A stretch of DNA of 64,000 nucleotides. It comes from Arthrobacter sp. APC 3897. Lineage in GTDB: Bacteria > Actinomycetota > Actinomycetes > Actinomycetales > Micrococcaceae. Below, one piece after another: positions 53,875 through 63,386 of the stretch (positions within the stretch are counted from its first letter, which is position 1; every line of letters begins with the position of its first letter). Both the position numbers and the translations under genes were made by a program. Under the pieces are notes generated by a model. It saw only the letters and a program-made list of their open reading frames with translations, was not told the DNA's origin and ran no database searches. The DNA is taken from the NCBI RefSeq assembly GCF_030407495.1, contig NZ_JASDDG010000010.1, forward strand, positions 1 to 64,000, in the 5' to 3' direction.

Positions 53875-54516
53875 ATGGCCCTGACCCGTGAAGAACTGGC
53901 CGCCCGGGTGGCCCGCGAACTGGAAAACGGCCAGTACGTCAACCTCGGCATCGGCATGCCCACCCTCATTCCCAACTACATTCCCGAGGGAGTGGAAGTG
54001 GTGCTGCACTCCGAAAACGGGGTGCTCGGCGTCGGGCCCTATCCGCTGGAAGAGGACCTGAACCCGGACCTGATCAACGCCGGCAAGGAAACGGTGACGG
54101 TGAACTCCGGCGCATCGTTCTTCGATTCCGCGGCGTCGTTTGGCATGGTCCGCGGCGGACACGTGGATGTGGCCGTGCTGGGGGCCATGGAAGTAGCCGC
54201 CAACGGGGACCTCGCCAACTGGATGATTCCGGGGAAGATGGTCAAGGGCATGGGCGGCGCAATGGATCTGGTGTTCGGCGCCAAGCGGCTGATCGTGATG
54301 ATGGACCACACAGACCGCAGCGGCAATCCGAAAATTGTCTCCGAGTGTTCCCTGCCGCTGACGGGACGGGCCTGCGTGAACCTGATCGTCACCGACCTTG
54401 CCGTCATTGAGGTGGGCGCGGAGGGGCTGATCCTGCGCGAGACCGCGCCCGGAGTGAGTGTGGATGAGGTTGTCGCGGCCACAGGTGCACCCCTGGAGGT
54501 TCTCCTTGACGTATGA
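53875..54516 (+). CDS. scoB: 3-oxoacid CoA-transferase, subunit B
   Basis: 213 residues. Beta chain carrying the catalytic glutamate that forms the CoA thioester: Glu47 in [12 protein letters not shown]. Other blocks: [63 protein letters not shown] in pieces, and ITDLAVIEV-type text. SD GAAGGAGG. Eleven bases overlap the following MaoC gene. Confidence 0.92.
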   Translation: MALTREELAARVARELENGQYVNLGIGMPTLIPNYIPEGVEVVLHSENGVLGVGPYPLEEDLNPDLINAGKETVTVNSGASFFDSAASFGMVRGGHVDVAVLGAMEVAANGDLANWMIPGKMVKGMGGAMDLVFGAKRLIVMMDHTDRSGNPKIVSECSLPLTGRACVNLIVTDLAVIEVGAEGLILRETAPGVSVDEVVAATGAPLEVLLDV

Positions 54517-55042
54517 GGAACCGGACGCCGGCACCGAAGAGCTGGCCATGGCGCCAAGGGTGGTTGAACAGCGCGGTCTCTGGTTTGAGGAGTTCGAGCC
54601 GGGGACGGTGTACCGGCACCGGCCGGGGCGCACCGTCACCGAAGCGGACAACGTTCTGTTCACCACCCTGACCATGAACGCCCAGGGCCTGCACCTGGAC
54701 GCCGCCTACAGTGCGGACCAGCCGTTTGGGCAGCGGCTCGTGAACTCCATGTTCACCCTGGCCACCATGGTGGGACAATCCGTGGGTCAGCTGACCCAGG
54801 GCACGCTCGTAGCCCAGCTGGGTTTGGGGGATATCAGCTTCCCGCATCCCCTGTTCCACGGGGACACCCTGTACACGGAAACCGAGGTGCTGGACAAGCG
54901 GCTCTCCGGCTCCCGGCCGGGGCAGGGGATTGTCACCCTGGCCCACACGGGCAGGAACCAGGACGGCAAAGTGGTGGGGCGGTGCACCCGGACCGCGCTG
55001 GTGTGGACCCGGGCCGCCGGAACGGGCGCTGAGATAGGTTGA
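54506..55042 (+). CDS. MaoC-family acyl-CoA hydratase
   Basis: 178 residues, single hotdog domain. Family features: [18 protein letters not shown] (catalytic region; Asp and Asn near residues 50-60), [18 protein letters not shown] and [17 protein letters not shown]. It hydrates an enoyl-CoA. The start is TTG 54506, decided by GGAGGT five bases upstream; the first internal ATG (54548) lacks one. It occupies the position of Rv2499c next to the CitE-like lyase, where it is thought to hydrate itaconyl/mesaconyl-type or 3-methylglutaconyl-type CoA esters. Confidence 0.82.
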   Translation: MTYEEPDAGTEELAMAPRVVEQRGLWFEEFEPGTVYRHRPGRTVTEADNVLFTTLTMNAQGLHLDAAYSADQPFGQRLVNSMFTLATMVGQSVGQLTQGTLVAQLGLGDISFPHPLFHGDTLYTETEVLDKRLSGSRPGQGIVTLAHTGRNQDGKVVGRCTRTALVWTRAAGTGAEIG

Positions 55043-55073
55043 AGCAACGAACCAAACTGAAGGAGATCTCCGC

Positions 55074-55886
55074 GTGACCACATTTTCCATGGGACCAGCA
55101 CTGCTCTTTTGCCCGGGCGACCGGCCGGAACGGTTCGCAAAGGCAGCGGACCGGGCGGACGCGGTCATCCTGGATCTGGAAGACGCCGTTGCTCCCGCAG
55201 ACAAGGAAGCCGCCCGCAGGAACCTCATCGCCTCCACCCTTGAGCCGGCCACCACCATGGTGCGCGTCAACCCCGTGGGAACCGAAGACTTCGAAAAGGA
55301 TCTGGCGGCCGTCCGCCGGACACCGTACCGGACCCTGATGGTGGCCAAATCCGAAGACGCGTCCGCGATGGGGGAAGCGCTCGCCGACTTCACCGTCGTC
55401 GCGCTCCTGGAAACCGCGCTGGGCGTGGTCCGGGCGCCGGAGATTGCCCAGCTGTCCTGTGTTGCCGCACTGATGTGGGGCGCAGAGGATCTGATGGCCT
55501 CCCTGGGCGGAGACTCCAGCCGCGGCCCGGACGGTACCTACCGGGGCGTTGCCCGGCACGCCCGTGCAGCGGTGCTGCTGGCCGCCGGCGCGTTCGGCAA
55601 GGGTGCCATCGACTCGATCTACGGGAACATTGGTGACACACAGGGCCTGGAAGCGGAAGCACGCGACGCCGCGGCGTCCGGGTTCGCCGCCAAAGCCTGT
55701 ATCCATCCCGGCCAGGTGGCCTCCGTGCGGGCAGCCTATGCCCCGTCCGAGGATGAGGTGGCTTACGCTGCAGACGTGATTGCCGAAGCCGCCAACCACG
55801 GCGGGGTCTTCAACTTCCGGGGTGAGATGATCGACGGCCCGCTGCTGAAGCAGGCACGCCAAACGCTGGACCGGGCGGGCCGCTGA
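55074..55886 (+). CDS. CitE-like beta-hydroxyacyl-CoA lyase (HpcH/HpaI family)
   Basis: 270 residues, TIM-barrel. Blocks: ALLFCPGDRPERFAKA (CoA binding), AVILDLEDAV with the metal-site Glu36/Asp37, VRVNPVGTEDFEKDL, VALLETALGVV and MWGAEDLMASLGG. Free-standing CitE homologues cleave citramalyl-CoA, malyl-CoA or HMG-CoA. This one is in the same context as Rv2498c of M. tuberculosis, reported to serve both leucine and itaconate breakdown. It would replace the missing HMG-CoA lyase. GTG start with AAGGAGATCTCC upstream. Last gene of the operon. Confidence 0.85.
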   Translation: MTTFSMGPALLFCPGDRPERFAKAADRADAVILDLEDAVAPADKEAARRNLIASTLEPATTMVRVNPVGTEDFEKDLAAVRRTPYRTLMVAKSEDASAMGEALADFTVVALLETALGVVRAPEIAQLSCVAALMWGAEDLMASLGGDSSRGPDGTYRGVARHARAAVLLAAGAFGKGAIDSIYGNIGDTQGLEAEARDAAASGFAAKACIHPGQVASVRAAYAPSEDEVAYAADVIAEAANHGGVFNFRGEMIDGPLLKQARQTLDRAGR

Positions 55887-55980
55887 TCCTGCCCCTGTCC
55901 CTGTGAACGACTGCACTGTGTGAGCCCGGTTTGCGCTGTCCACCCGGGACACCTGCGGTGTGCTGCGCTACCTTCGAAAG

Positions 55981-56655
55981 ATGCGCATAGTCATAGCAGG
56001 AGCCCATGGACAGATTGCCCGCGAACTGGGCCGGTTGCTCGTGGCCCGCGACCATGATGTCGCCGGCCTGATCCGCAACCCGGATCAGGCGGCGGACCTC
56101 GAGGCGGACGGCGTGGCGCCGGTGGTGATCGACCTGGAGAACAGCATCCTGGACGATGTCATCCAGGTGCTGACCGGAGCCGATGCAGCCGTGTTCGCCG
56201 CGGGTGCGGGGCCGGGCAGCGGGGCAGAGCGGAAGGACAGGGTTGACCGGGGCGCCGCTGTGCTCCTGGCCGAGGGCGCAGAGCAGGCCGGCGTGGCCCG
56301 GTTCGTGCAGATCTCCTCCGTGGGGTTGGACGCGGTCCGGGACGGTGCCCGGCCGGAGGGCCTGGATGACGTCATGTACGCCTACCTCACCGCAAAGCTG
56401 GCGGCCGAAGAAGACCTGGTGACCCGGGATCTGGAATGGACCATCCTCCGGCCCGGCAGGCTGACGAACGGCCCGGCGCTGGGCAGGGTGGATCTGGCGC
56501 CGTCGGTGGAGGAGGGCAGTATTCCCCGGCATGACGCAGCCGCGGTCCTGGCCGAGCTGGTCAACAGCGGCCGCGGGGGCCGGCAGATCCTGGAAGTGGT
56601 GTCCGGAACGTCGAACATCCCGGATGCCGTGGCGTCGCTGCCAGTTGCGCTCTAG
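55981..56655 (+). CDS. NAD(P)-binding oxidoreductase, atypical SDR (NmrA/YwnB-like)
   Basis: 224 residues. Rossmann start MRIVIAGAHGQIARELGRLL gives the dinucleotide-binding GxxGxxA loop. ISSVGLDAV with a downstream YLTAKLAAEEDL and WTILRPGRLTNGP follow the atypical SDR pattern of NAD(P)-binding proteins often annotated as epimerase-like. Substrate unknown. ATG 55981 has TACCTT about nine bases upstream and no Shine-Dalgarno, so a leaderless message is likely. It stands alone between the leucine cluster and dxr. Confidence 0.82.
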   Translation: MRIVIAGAHGQIARELGRLLVARDHDVAGLIRNPDQAADLEADGVAPVVIDLENSILDDVIQVLTGADAAVFAAGAGPGSGAERKDRVDRGAAVLLAEGAEQAGVARFVQISSVGLDAVRDGARPEGLDDVMYAYLTAKLAAEEDLVTRDLEWTILRPGRLTNGPALGRVDLAPSVEEGSIPRHDAAAVLAELVNSGRGGRQILEVVSGTSNIPDAVASLPVAL

Positions 56656-56732
56656 CGGCATTCCTGCGCTGCGGATGGGCCCGCGGCAGCAGCAGGAACC
56701 CGCCAAAGCTGCTCCCTCGCCGCCCGTGCCGG

Positions 56733-56834
56733 ATCCTCCGTGCAGATAACGGACCTTGCCAAGATCCTTCGTGCGGATCGGGAGCCTGTTCGGGCTGAAC
56801 GCCCATAAATGAACCCGCTATCTGCACGAAGGAT
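56733..56834. repeat. Dispersed intergenic repeat, copy 2
   Basis: About 100 bases with strong terminal inverted ends: ATCCTCCGTGCAGATAAC (56733-56750) against GCTATCTGCACGAAGGAT (56817-56834), 16 of 18 positions complementary. An internal ATCCTTCGTGCGGATC repeats the same word. It aligns with 9665-9764. It lies just before dxr. Confidence 0.65.
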
Positions 56835-56892
56835 TGGTGTGGGGTCCGGGACCCACACCTCCCGGACCCGGACGGTGCGCGATACTGGAAGC

Positions 56893-58137
56893 ATGCAGCT
56901 TCCAGAAACTTCAGGCACCCCGTCCGCAGCCACCGCCCGCCCCTTCGGCGGCACGGAGGGCGTGCCCCGCCGGGTAGTGCTTCTGGGGTCCACCGGATCC
57001 ATCGGGACCCAGGCCATTGACGTGGCGGACGCTGCCCCGGACCGCTTCACCATCGTTGCGCTGGCCGCCGGGGGGTCCAACCTGGAGCTGCTGGCCCGGC
57101 AGGCCGTCCACACCCGGGCCGCCGCCGTCGGCTGTGCCCTGACGGACAACGCCACCCTGCACAAAGCTGTGCAGGAGGCCGCCCGCGGGGCCGGCGTGAC
57201 GGGCTACGATCCGGAGCTCTTCACCGGTCCTTCCGCTGCCACCGCCATTGCCGCCTGGCCCGAGGCCGAAGTAGTCCTTAACGGCATCACGGGCTCCATC
57301 GGGCTGGAACCCACCCTGGCAGCCCTGGCCGCCGGTCACCTCCTGGCCCTTGCCAACAAGGAATCCCTGATCGTCGGCGGCGAGCTGGTCAAGAAGGCCG
57401 CCGCCCCGGGCCAGCTGGTACCCGTGGACTCCGAACACTCCGCGCTGGCCCAGGCACTTCGTTCCGGCGCACCCGAAGAAGTGGACCGGCTGATTGTCAC
57501 GGCCTCCGGCGGGCCGTTCCGCGGCATGAAGCGCTCAGAGCTGGAGAATGTCACCCCCGGCCAGGCGCTGGCCCACCCCACCTGGAAGATGGGCCGGATG
57601 GTCACCACCAATTCGGCGTCCATGGTCAACAAGGCCCTGGAAGTCATTGAGGCGCACCTGCTCTTCGATGTCCCGCTGGAGAAGATCGACGTGGTTGTTC
57701 ATCCGCAGTCAGTGGTGCACTCCATGGTGCAGTTCGTCGACGGCTCCACCATTGCCCAGGCTTCGCCGCCGGACATGCGCCTGCCGATTGCCCTGGGCAT
57801 GGGCTGGCCGCACCGTGTTCCGGGAGCCGCAAAAGCGTGCGACTGGACCAAGGCCGCGGAGTGGACGTTCGAGCCGCTGGATGAGGAGGCTTTTCCCGCC
57901 GTCGCGCTGGCCAAGCACACGGCGGCCGCCGGCGGAACCGGCATGGCCGTGTACAACGCCGCCAATGAAGAAGCCGTAGACGCCTTCCATGACGGTCTCA
58001 TCGGATTCACAGACATCGTTGATACGATCGCCGCCGTACTGGCTGAACACACCGACACCGCGCCGTTGACGCTGGAATCGGTGCTGGCCGCCGAGAAGTG
58101 GGCCCGCGCGGCCGCACGGAAACGGTGCGGACGCTAA
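56893..58137 (+). CDS. dxr: 1-deoxy-D-xylulose 5-phosphate reductoisomerase
   Basis: 414 residues. Second step of the MEP isoprenoid pathway: DXP to MEP with NADPH. Blocks: [19 protein letters not shown] (NADPH site), [27 protein letters not shown] (metal/substrate), [40 protein letters not shown] in pieces, [15 protein letters not shown] ~25-residue Pro/Thr-rich extension precedes the Rossmann strand. ATG 56893 has GATACT six bases upstream, again a leaderless pattern. It is followed by the site-2 protease gene; ispG is 3 kb away. Confidence 0.95.
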   Translation: MQLPETSGTPSAATARPFGGTEGVPRRVVLLGSTGSIGTQAIDVADAAPDRFTIVALAAGGSNLELLARQAVHTRAAAVGCALTDNATLHKAVQEAARGAGVTGYDPELFTGPSAATAIAAWPEAEVVLNGITGSIGLEPTLAALAAGHLLALANKESLIVGGELVKKAAAPGQLVPVDSEHSALAQALRSGAPEEVDRLIVTASGGPFRGMKRSELENVTPGQALAHPTWKMGRMVTTNSASMVNKALEVIEAHLLFDVPLEKIDVVVHPQSVVHSMVQFVDGSTIAQASPPDMRLPIALGMGWPHRVPGAAKACDWTKAAEWTFEPLDEEAFPAVALAKHTAAAGGTGMAVYNAANEEAVDAFHDGLIGFTDIVDTIAAVLAEHTDTAPLTLESVLAAEKWARAAARKRCGR

Positions 58138-58175
58138 CCCATGACCCCCAGTTCCGCTGAACCTAAGGAAAACCG

Positions 58176-59522
58176 TTGACCGTTCTGCTCTTCATCCTGG
58201 GCGTCCTGTTCGTGGCGGTGGGCATCGCCGTGTCCATTGCCCTGCACGAGGTGGGGCACCTGGTGCCGGCGAAGGCCTTCAAAGTCCGGGTGACGCAGTA
58301 CATGATCGGGTTTGGTCCCACGGTGTTCTCCCGGCGCCGCGGCGAAACAGAATACGGCGTCAAGGCGCTGCCGCTGGGCGGGTACGTGTCCATGGTGGGC
58401 ATGTACCCGCCGAACAAGGCCGACGACGGCGACGGCACGGTGCGCACATCAAGTACCGGCATGTTCCAGCAGCTGGCCACTGATGCCCGTGCAGCGGCCG
58501 CCGAGCAGCTGCAGCCCGGCGACGAAAACCGCATGTTCTACAACCTGCCAATCTGGAAGCGCATTATCGTCATGCTCGGCGGGCCCTTCATGAACCTGCT
58601 GATCGGCGTCGTGCTTTTCGCCGTGCTGCTCATGGGGTTCGGCACGGCGCAGAGCACCACCCGGCTCGCCGAGGTTAACCAGTGCGTCATCACGTCCGAC
58701 CAGGCGGCACAGGGACAGACGGAGTGCACCGACGCGGATCCGGCCGCCCCCGCTTATGACGCGGGGCTGCTGCCCGGAGACACCATCATCGCCTTCGACG
58801 GACAGCCGGTGGACGGCTGGAACGACCTCTCGGCGCGCATCAGGGAAGCAGCCGGCCGGCCGGTACCCGTCACCTACCTGCGCGACGGCGTCGAGCAGGA
58901 CACCACGATCACGCCGCTGCTCACCGAACGTCCCGTCACGGACGACGACGGCGCTCCCGTCACCGATGACGCAGGCAACCCGGTCACCAGGGAAGTTGGA
59001 TTCATTGGCGTGGCTGCGGCCACCGAACTGGTCCGGCAGCCGGGCAGCGCGGTCCTGCCTGCAGTGGGGGACAACCTGCGCAGCATTGCAGGGGTGGTCA
59101 TTAATTTGCCCCAGCGCGTGGTGGACGTGGCCCAGGCGGCATTCTCCTCGGAGGAACGGGACCCGAACGGGCCGATCAGCGTGGTGGGCGTGGGCCGGAT
59201 CGCCGGCGAAATCTCGGCACTCGAGGAAGTTCCGGTAGCCAGCAAAGTGGCCACCCTCGTTGGCCTGGTGGCGAGCGTCAACCTGGCACTGTTCGTCTTC
59301 AACCTGATTCCCCTGCTGCCGCTGGACGGCGGCCACGTGGCCGGAGCCCTCTGGGAAGGGTTGCGCCGGCGGGCGGCGAAGGTGTTCAAGCGGCCGGACC
59401 CGGGGCATTTTGACCTGGCGAAAATGCTGCCGGTCACGTACGTGGTGTTCGCCCTGCTGATGGGGATGAGCGTGCTGCTGATTTACGCGGACATCGTGAA
59501 ACCGGTAAGCCTCTTCAACTAG
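58176..59522 (+). CDS. rip1: Site-2 protease (RseP/Rip1-like, M50)
   Basis: 448 residues. Intramembrane zinc protease that cleaves anti-sigma factors in regulated proteolysis. HEVGH (His24, Glu25, His28) lies in the first membrane helix; a PDZ domain follows (~190-265), with an extra ~30-residue Asp-rich insertion (VTDDDGAPVTDD). NLIPLLPLDGGHVAGAL holds the third zinc ligand and the last helix ends near 440. TTG start at 58176 with AAGGAA five bases upstream. The dxr-rip1-ispG neighbourhood is conserved in actinobacteria, as at Rv2869c. Confidence 0.93.
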   Translation: MTVLLFILGVLFVAVGIAVSIALHEVGHLVPAKAFKVRVTQYMIGFGPTVFSRRRGETEYGVKALPLGGYVSMVGMYPPNKADDGDGTVRTSSTGMFQQLATDARAAAAEQLQPGDENRMFYNLPIWKRIIVMLGGPFMNLLIGVVLFAVLLMGFGTAQSTTRLAEVNQCVITSDQAAQGQTECTDADPAAPAYDAGLLPGDTIIAFDGQPVDGWNDLSARIREAAGRPVPVTYLRDGVEQDTTITPLLTERPVTDDDGAPVTDDAGNPVTREVGFIGVAAATELVRQPGSAVLPAVGDNLRSIAGVVINLPQRVVDVAQAAFSSEERDPNGPISVVGVGRIAGEISALEEVPVASKVATLVGLVASVNLALFVFNLIPLLPLDGGHVAGALWEGLRRRAAKVFKRPDPGHFDLAKMLPVTYVVFALLMGMSVLLIYADIVKPVSLFN

Positions 59523-59571
59523 TGCCCGCGCCGTGCGTTGGCGCCGGCTGCCCGGAAATTGAATCCGAAAA

Positions 59572-59595
59572 CGGTTGTTATTTCAATTACAACCG
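59572..59595. promoter_or_regulatory. AT-rich palindromic operator upstream of the SatD-like gene
   Basis: CGGTTGT (59572-59578) and ACAACCG (59589-59595) are perfect arms, and inner ATT/AAT also pair. The site ends 14 bases before the ATG. If the mRNA is leaderless it covers about -38 to -15, a classic repressor position. Confidence 0.6.
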
Positions 59596-59609
59596 CATAC
59601 GGTTTCAAC

Positions 59610-60305
59610 ATGTTTGTGCTGACGATCGACCAAAAAGGCAGCCGCAAGGGCCGTGACCGGGTGCCGGACCTGCTGGAGCTGTTGGCGGAGGTGCCAATGG
59701 ACCGGCCCTTTGAGCGATCCGTCGGCGATGAAGTCCAGGGAATCACCCATGATGCCGGTGCAGCGGTGGAGGCCGCCCTCATCGCCCTGCGCAGCGGCCA
59801 CTGGTCGGTGGGGATCGGCGTTGGCGCGGTTGACCTGCCGCTGCCGGCCAGCACCCGGGAAGCCTCAGGACCGGCCTTCGTGGCAGCGCGTGAAGCAGTG
59901 GACCGGGCCAAGAAAACCGGCGACCGCCCGCCCCTGGCAGTGGCAGGGGCGCCCGGAGCAGCTGACGCCGAAGCCGTTCTGGTACTGATCGGACGGCTGA
60001 TCCGGGACCGCACCCCGGAACAGTGGCGCATCCTGGAGCATGTGGAGCCCGGAATCTGGGGCGCCCAGAGCGCAGCGGCGCGCAAGCTCGGGATCAGCCC
60101 GCAGTCCGTGGGTAAAACCACGGCACGGGCCGGGTGGCAGGAAGAATGGGCTGCCCGTCCCGCGGCGGCGGTGCTGCTGGCCCGCGCCGATGAACAGGCC
60201 GGTTCCCGGGACCCGGCACGTCTTGAGGACCCGGCACGTCTTGAGGACCCGGCACGCCCAAGCATTGGATCTGGGCCAACCAGCGGCGAAGGGGCGCTCC
60301 GGTGA
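59610..60305 (+). CDS. SatD-like protein with a possible C-terminal helix-turn-helix
   Basis: 231 residues, soluble. The N-terminus (MFVLTIDQKGSRKGRDRVP, then ERSVGDEVQGI) is the SatD-family pattern. SatD proteins are known from streptococcal acid-tolerance operons, without a biochemical role. Residues ~155-190 (EPGIWGAQSAAARKLGISPQSV) read like a helix-turn-helix, and a DPARLE hexapeptide is repeated near the C-terminus. ATG 59610 lacks a Shine-Dalgarno; the palindrome at 59572-59595 lies just upstream. Its stop overlaps the next gene's start, which encodes the matching SatE-like membrane protein. Confidence 0.65.
   Translation: MFVLTIDQKGSRKGRDRVPDLLELLAEVPMDRPFERSVGDEVQGITHDAGAAVEAALIALRSGHWSVGIGVGAVDLPLPASTREASGPAFVAAREAVDRAKKTGDRPPLAVAGAPGAADAEAVLVLIGRLIRDRTPEQWRILEHVEPGIWGAQSAAARKLGISPQSVGKTTARAGWQEEWAARPAAAVLLARADEQAGSRDPARLEDPARLEDPARPSIGSGPTSGEGALR
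60211..60256 (+). repeat. 18-bp tandem repeat inside the SatD-like gene
   Basis: ACCCGGCACGTCTTGAGG occurs at 60211-60228 and 60229-60246 with a partial third copy to 60256. It encodes repeated DPARLE and can change length by six codons per unit without breaking the frame. Confidence 0.85.
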
Positions 60306-60787
60306 TGGACTTCGTGTGGGTTGTCCTGGCTCTGCTGGCAGCCGCAGCAGGCGGGTGGCCCGTTACCGCCGCAGTGCTGAGGCTGGCCCGGGCCGTGGAA
60401 AACTCCGGCCCTCCGTTCTCCGAAGCAGATCCGGCTGCCGATCAAAACCTCGATGCGGAACTCGCCTCGGGCAGCCGGGCAGATCCGGGCGTGATCCGGC
60501 CGCCGGGGTCCAGTGCCGCTCCCGGGCTGCGGTCGGGCAGCCCCGTTCCGGGTTCCGTGCTCCGCGGCGGACTGGTCATCGGTGTCCTGGAACGGCTCGC
60601 CGTCGCGGGTGCCATCCTCGCCTCCGAACCGGTCGCCATCGCTTACGTGGTGGCTATCAAGGGCTTGGGGCGGTATGCCGAGCTGAAGGAAACACCCGCA
60701 GCGGCCGAGCGTTTCATCATCGGCACCCTCACCTCCATGCTGTGGGCTGTGGCGGTCGCCACCGCAGCGCGCGCCTTCCTGCTGTGA
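60305..60787 (+). CDS. SatE/DUF3307-type small membrane protein
   Basis: 160 residues. One N-terminal helix (~4-25), a Pro/Ser/Gly-rich loop (~35-85) and two C-terminal helices. The text IGVLERLAVAGAILASEPVAIAYVVAIKG, cut here, with RYAELKETPAAAERFIIGTLTSMLW matches the C-terminal half of proteins found next to SatD. That half typically reads GxxIGxLER, then AiGFVlAAKsxxRF, then EyxliGTLxS. ATG 60305 overlaps the SatD stop (TGATG); a GTG at 60302 is also possible. Function unknown; the pairing suggests the two work together at the membrane. Confidence 0.7.
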   Translation: MDFVWVVLALLAAAAGGWPVTAAVLRLARAVENSGPPFSEADPAADQNLDAELASGSRADPGVIRPPGSSAAPGLRSGSPVPGSVLRGGLVIGVLERLAVAGAILASEPVAIAYVVAIKGLGRYAELKETPAAAERFIIGTLTSMLWAVAVATAARAFLL

Positions 60788-60812
60788 GAAACGCATCCCT
60801 TAGGCTGGGTCA

Positions 60813-61103
60813 ATGAGCATTTTCGCAGTTGAATACGTGTACGACGCCGATTCCAACTCCATCCGCGAGGAGCACCGCCCCCGCCACCGCGAGTGGCTGT
60901 CCGGTCTGGTGGAGGAGGGCCGCGTCCTGGCATCGGGTCCGTTCGCGGACGGAGCGGGAGCACTGCTGATTTTCACCGCTGAAGACGAGTCGGACCTGCT
61001 CTCCCTGCTCAAACAGGATCCCTTCGCTTCGGTGGGGGCCATTTCCGGAATGAAAACCACTCAGTGGTCACCGGCAGTGGGCGCCTTCGCGCATCTCGTC
61101 TAA
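60813..61103 (+). CDS. YciI-family protein
   Basis: 96 residues, the family length. Ferredoxin-like fold with the conserved RPRHREWLSGLVEEGRVLASGPF block (shortened here; the His and later Asp form the putative active site) and DPFASVGAISGM. Enzymatic role is unknown for most members. ATG with TAGGCT about nine bases upstream suggests a leaderless mRNA. It stands 25 bases after the SatE-like gene. Confidence 0.88.
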   Translation: MSIFAVEYVYDADSNSIREEHRPRHREWLSGLVEEGRVLASGPFADGAGALLIFTAEDESDLLSLLKQDPFASVGAISGMKTTQWSPAVGAFAHLV

Positions 61104-61214
61104 GCCCTGAACGATATTCGTACTCCCGGCGCTTGTCCGGGTGGATAATGGACTAGCGCGGATCCGTACCGCGCTTTTGCCGAATACATGCCGAAAAGGC
61201 ACATGGAGGACGTT

Positions 61215-62381
61215 TTGACCTCGGTCAACCTTGGAATGCCAGCAGCACCGCCGCCCACCCTGGCCCCGCGGCGAAAAACCCGTCAGATCAAAGTGGGCTC
61301 AGTTGGAGTCGGATCCGATTTCCCCATCAGCGTCCAGTCCATGACGACAACGCCAACCACGGACATCAACGCCACCCTGCAGCAGATCGCAGAGCTGACG
61401 GCGTCCGGCTGTGACATCGTGCGTGTCGCCTGCCCCAGCGCCGATGACGCCGCGGCGTTGCCGATCATCGCGAAGAAGTCCCAGATTCCGGTGATCGCAG
61501 ACATCCACTTCCAGCCGAAGTATGTCTTCGCGGCCATTGACGCCGGCTGTGCCGCGGTTCGGGTGAACCCGGGCAACATCCGCAAGTTCGATGACCAGAT
61601 CAAGGAAATCGCGCAGGCGGCCAAGGACCACGGAACGTCCATCCGCATCGGTGTCAATGCCGGCTCGCTGGATCCCCGTTTGCTGGCCAAGTACGGCAAG
61701 GCGACCCCCGAGGCGCTGGTCGAATCTGCAGTCTGGGAAGCGTCCCTCTTCGAAGAGCATGACTTCCACGACTTCAAGATTTCAGTGAAGCACAATGACC
61801 CGGTGGTCATGGTGCGTGCCTACGAGTTGCTGGCGGAACGCGGCGACTGGCCGCTCCACCTGGGCGTGACCGAAGCCGGTCCCTCGTTCCAGGGAACCAT
61901 CAAGTCCGCAACCGCCTTCGGTGCGCTCCTGTCCAAGGGCATCGGCGACACCATCCGCGTCTCCCTGTCGGCCCCGCCGGTGGAGGAAATCAAGGTGGGC
62001 AACCAGATCCTGCAGTCGCTGAACCTGCGCCCGCGGAAGCTGGAAATCGTGTCCTGCCCGTCCTGCGGCCGTGCCCAGGTGGACGTGTACACTCTCGCAG
62101 AGCAGGTCACAGCCGGACTCGAGGGCATGGAAGTTCCCCTCCGCGTCGCGGTCATGGGCTGCGTAGTCAACGGACCGGGCGAGGCCCGGGAAGCTGACCT
62201 CGGGGTGGCCTCCGGCAACGGCAAGGGCCAGATCTTCGTGAAGGGGGAAGTCATCAAGACTGTTCCCGAAGACCAGATCGTTGAGACCCTCATTGAAGAA
62301 GCTATGAAGATCGCAGAGAGCATGGGGGAGTCCGATGGCGAAAATGCTGGCACGGGTGGCCCCATGGTTACAGTCGGCTAA
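61215..62381 (+). CDS. ispG: 4-hydroxy-3-methylbut-2-enyl diphosphate synthase (flavodoxin/ferredoxin)
   Basis: 388 residues. Penultimate MEP-pathway enzyme, a [4Fe-4S] protein converting MEcPP to HMBPP. Blocks: [76 protein letters not shown] and the cluster-binding cysteines in [10 protein letters not shown] and [11 protein letters not shown] start at TTG 61215 because GGAGGA lies five bases upstream and relatives begin [14 protein letters not shown]; the frame extends to 61188. Confidence 0.95.
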   Translation: MTSVNLGMPAAPPPTLAPRRKTRQIKVGSVGVGSDFPISVQSMTTTPTTDINATLQQIAELTASGCDIVRVACPSADDAAALPIIAKKSQIPVIADIHFQPKYVFAAIDAGCAAVRVNPGNIRKFDDQIKEIAQAAKDHGTSIRIGVNAGSLDPRLLAKYGKATPEALVESAVWEASLFEEHDFHDFKISVKHNDPVVMVRAYELLAERGDWPLHLGVTEAGPSFQGTIKSATAFGALLSKGIGDTIRVSLSAPPVEEIKVGNQILQSLNLRPRKLEIVSCPSCGRAQVDVYTLAEQVTAGLEGMEVPLRVAVMGCVVNGPGEAREADLGVASGNGKGQIFVKGEVIKTVPEDQIVETLIEEAMKIAESMGESDGENAGTGGPMVTVG

Positions 62382-63261
62382 AGCCGTGACAACTGACCGC
62401 CGCGGACTCGACGTCCGCGGCGGTGCGGCCGGTGAGCTCCGCATTCTGGGCAGGGCTGACACCGACGCCCTCCGGGAGCTCGCCGGGCAGGACCCGGTGG
62501 CCAACATTTTCCTGCTGTCCCATCTCGAGGCGACAGGCACGGCCGCACCCACCTCCGCCGGCGGGCGGATTGTCGGCATGTTCGACGGCGGGGAACTCAG
62601 CGCAGCCTGCTGGGCGGGAGTGAACATTGTTCCGGTGGGCGTCACGGCGGAGAACGGTCCCGAGATCGGCCGGTTCCTTGGCCGTTCCAGAAACAACTAC
62701 TCCTCGATCTTCGGACCGGCGGAAGCGGTGTTGTCCATTTGGTCGGAACTGCAGCATGCCAGCCCCCGGCCCTTCGATGTGCGCAGTGACCAGCCTCTGC
62801 TGCAGATGACCGGAGTGTCCAAGGTGCAGCCTGCTCCGGGGCTGCGCTATTCCCAGCCGTCGGAGCTGGACGTCCTCCTGCCCGCGTGCGCTGCCATGTT
62901 CGAAGAGGAAGTGGGCTACTCGCCCGTCTCCGGGGGAAGCCACCACTACCGGCAGCGGGTCAAGTCCCTCATCGCCCGCCGGCAGTCCCTGGTGGACTTC
63001 GATGCTTCGGGGCGGGTGATCTTCAAAGCGGAACTCGGCACGGTCTCCAGCAGTGCCGTCCAGATCCAGGGTGTGTGGATGAACCCCGCCTACCGCGGAC
63101 GGGGGCTTGGCGCTCCGTACATGTCAGCCGTAGTTGAGGCAGCCCGGCAGGTGGCACCGCTCGTCAGCCTGTACGTCAACTCCTATAACACGCCTGCCCG
63201 TGCAACATATGAAGCCGTGGGGTTTGAACAGGTTGGCACCTTCGCCACTATTCTCTTCTGA
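62335..63261 (+). CDS. GNAT-family protein with N-terminal DUF4081-like domain
   Basis: 308 residues. The N-terminal ~150 residues ([34 protein letters not shown]) match the DUF4081 domain often fused to GNAT. The C-terminal ~130 carry the acetyl-CoA loop [14 protein letters not shown] and the [20 protein letters not shown] end. Acceptor unknown. ATG 62335 has GGGGAG four bases upstream and overlaps ispG by 47 bases in another frame; a later GTG near 62385 is an alternative start. Co-occurrence with ispG is common in actinobacteria. Confidence 0.85.
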   Translation: MAKMLARVAPWLQSAKAVTTDRRGLDVRGGAAGELRILGRADTDALRELAGQDPVANIFLLSHLEATGTAAPTSAGGRIVGMFDGGELSAACWAGVNIVPVGVTAENGPEIGRFLGRSRNNYSSIFGPAEAVLSIWSELQHASPRPFDVRSDQPLLQMTGVSKVQPAPGLRYSQPSELDVLLPACAAMFEEEVGYSPVSGGSHHYRQRVKSLIARRQSLVDFDASGRVIFKAELGTVSSSAVQIQGVWMNPAYRGRGLGAPYMSAVVEAARQVAPLVSLYVNSYNTPARATYEAVGFEQVGTFATILF

Positions 63262-63342
63262 CGCCCGGTGATTTCGCGTGAGACGCATCACCACCCTAGG
63301 ATCATCAGTGCACTTCCTGGAAGGTACACAGACGATCAGGTT

Positions 63343-63367
63343 CCGTTGCCGGCCGGGCCGGCAACGG
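63343..63367 (+). terminator. Hairpin between the GNAT gene and the lipoprotein gene
   Basis: CCGTTGCCGGC and GCCGGCAACGG form an 11-base perfect stem with a three-base loop, 82 bases after the GNAT stop and 20 bases before the lipoprotein ATG. It has no T run and could also be a leader structure of the lipoprotein mRNA. Confidence 0.55.
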
Positions 63368-63386
63368 TGCAAAAACTGGGGGAAAA

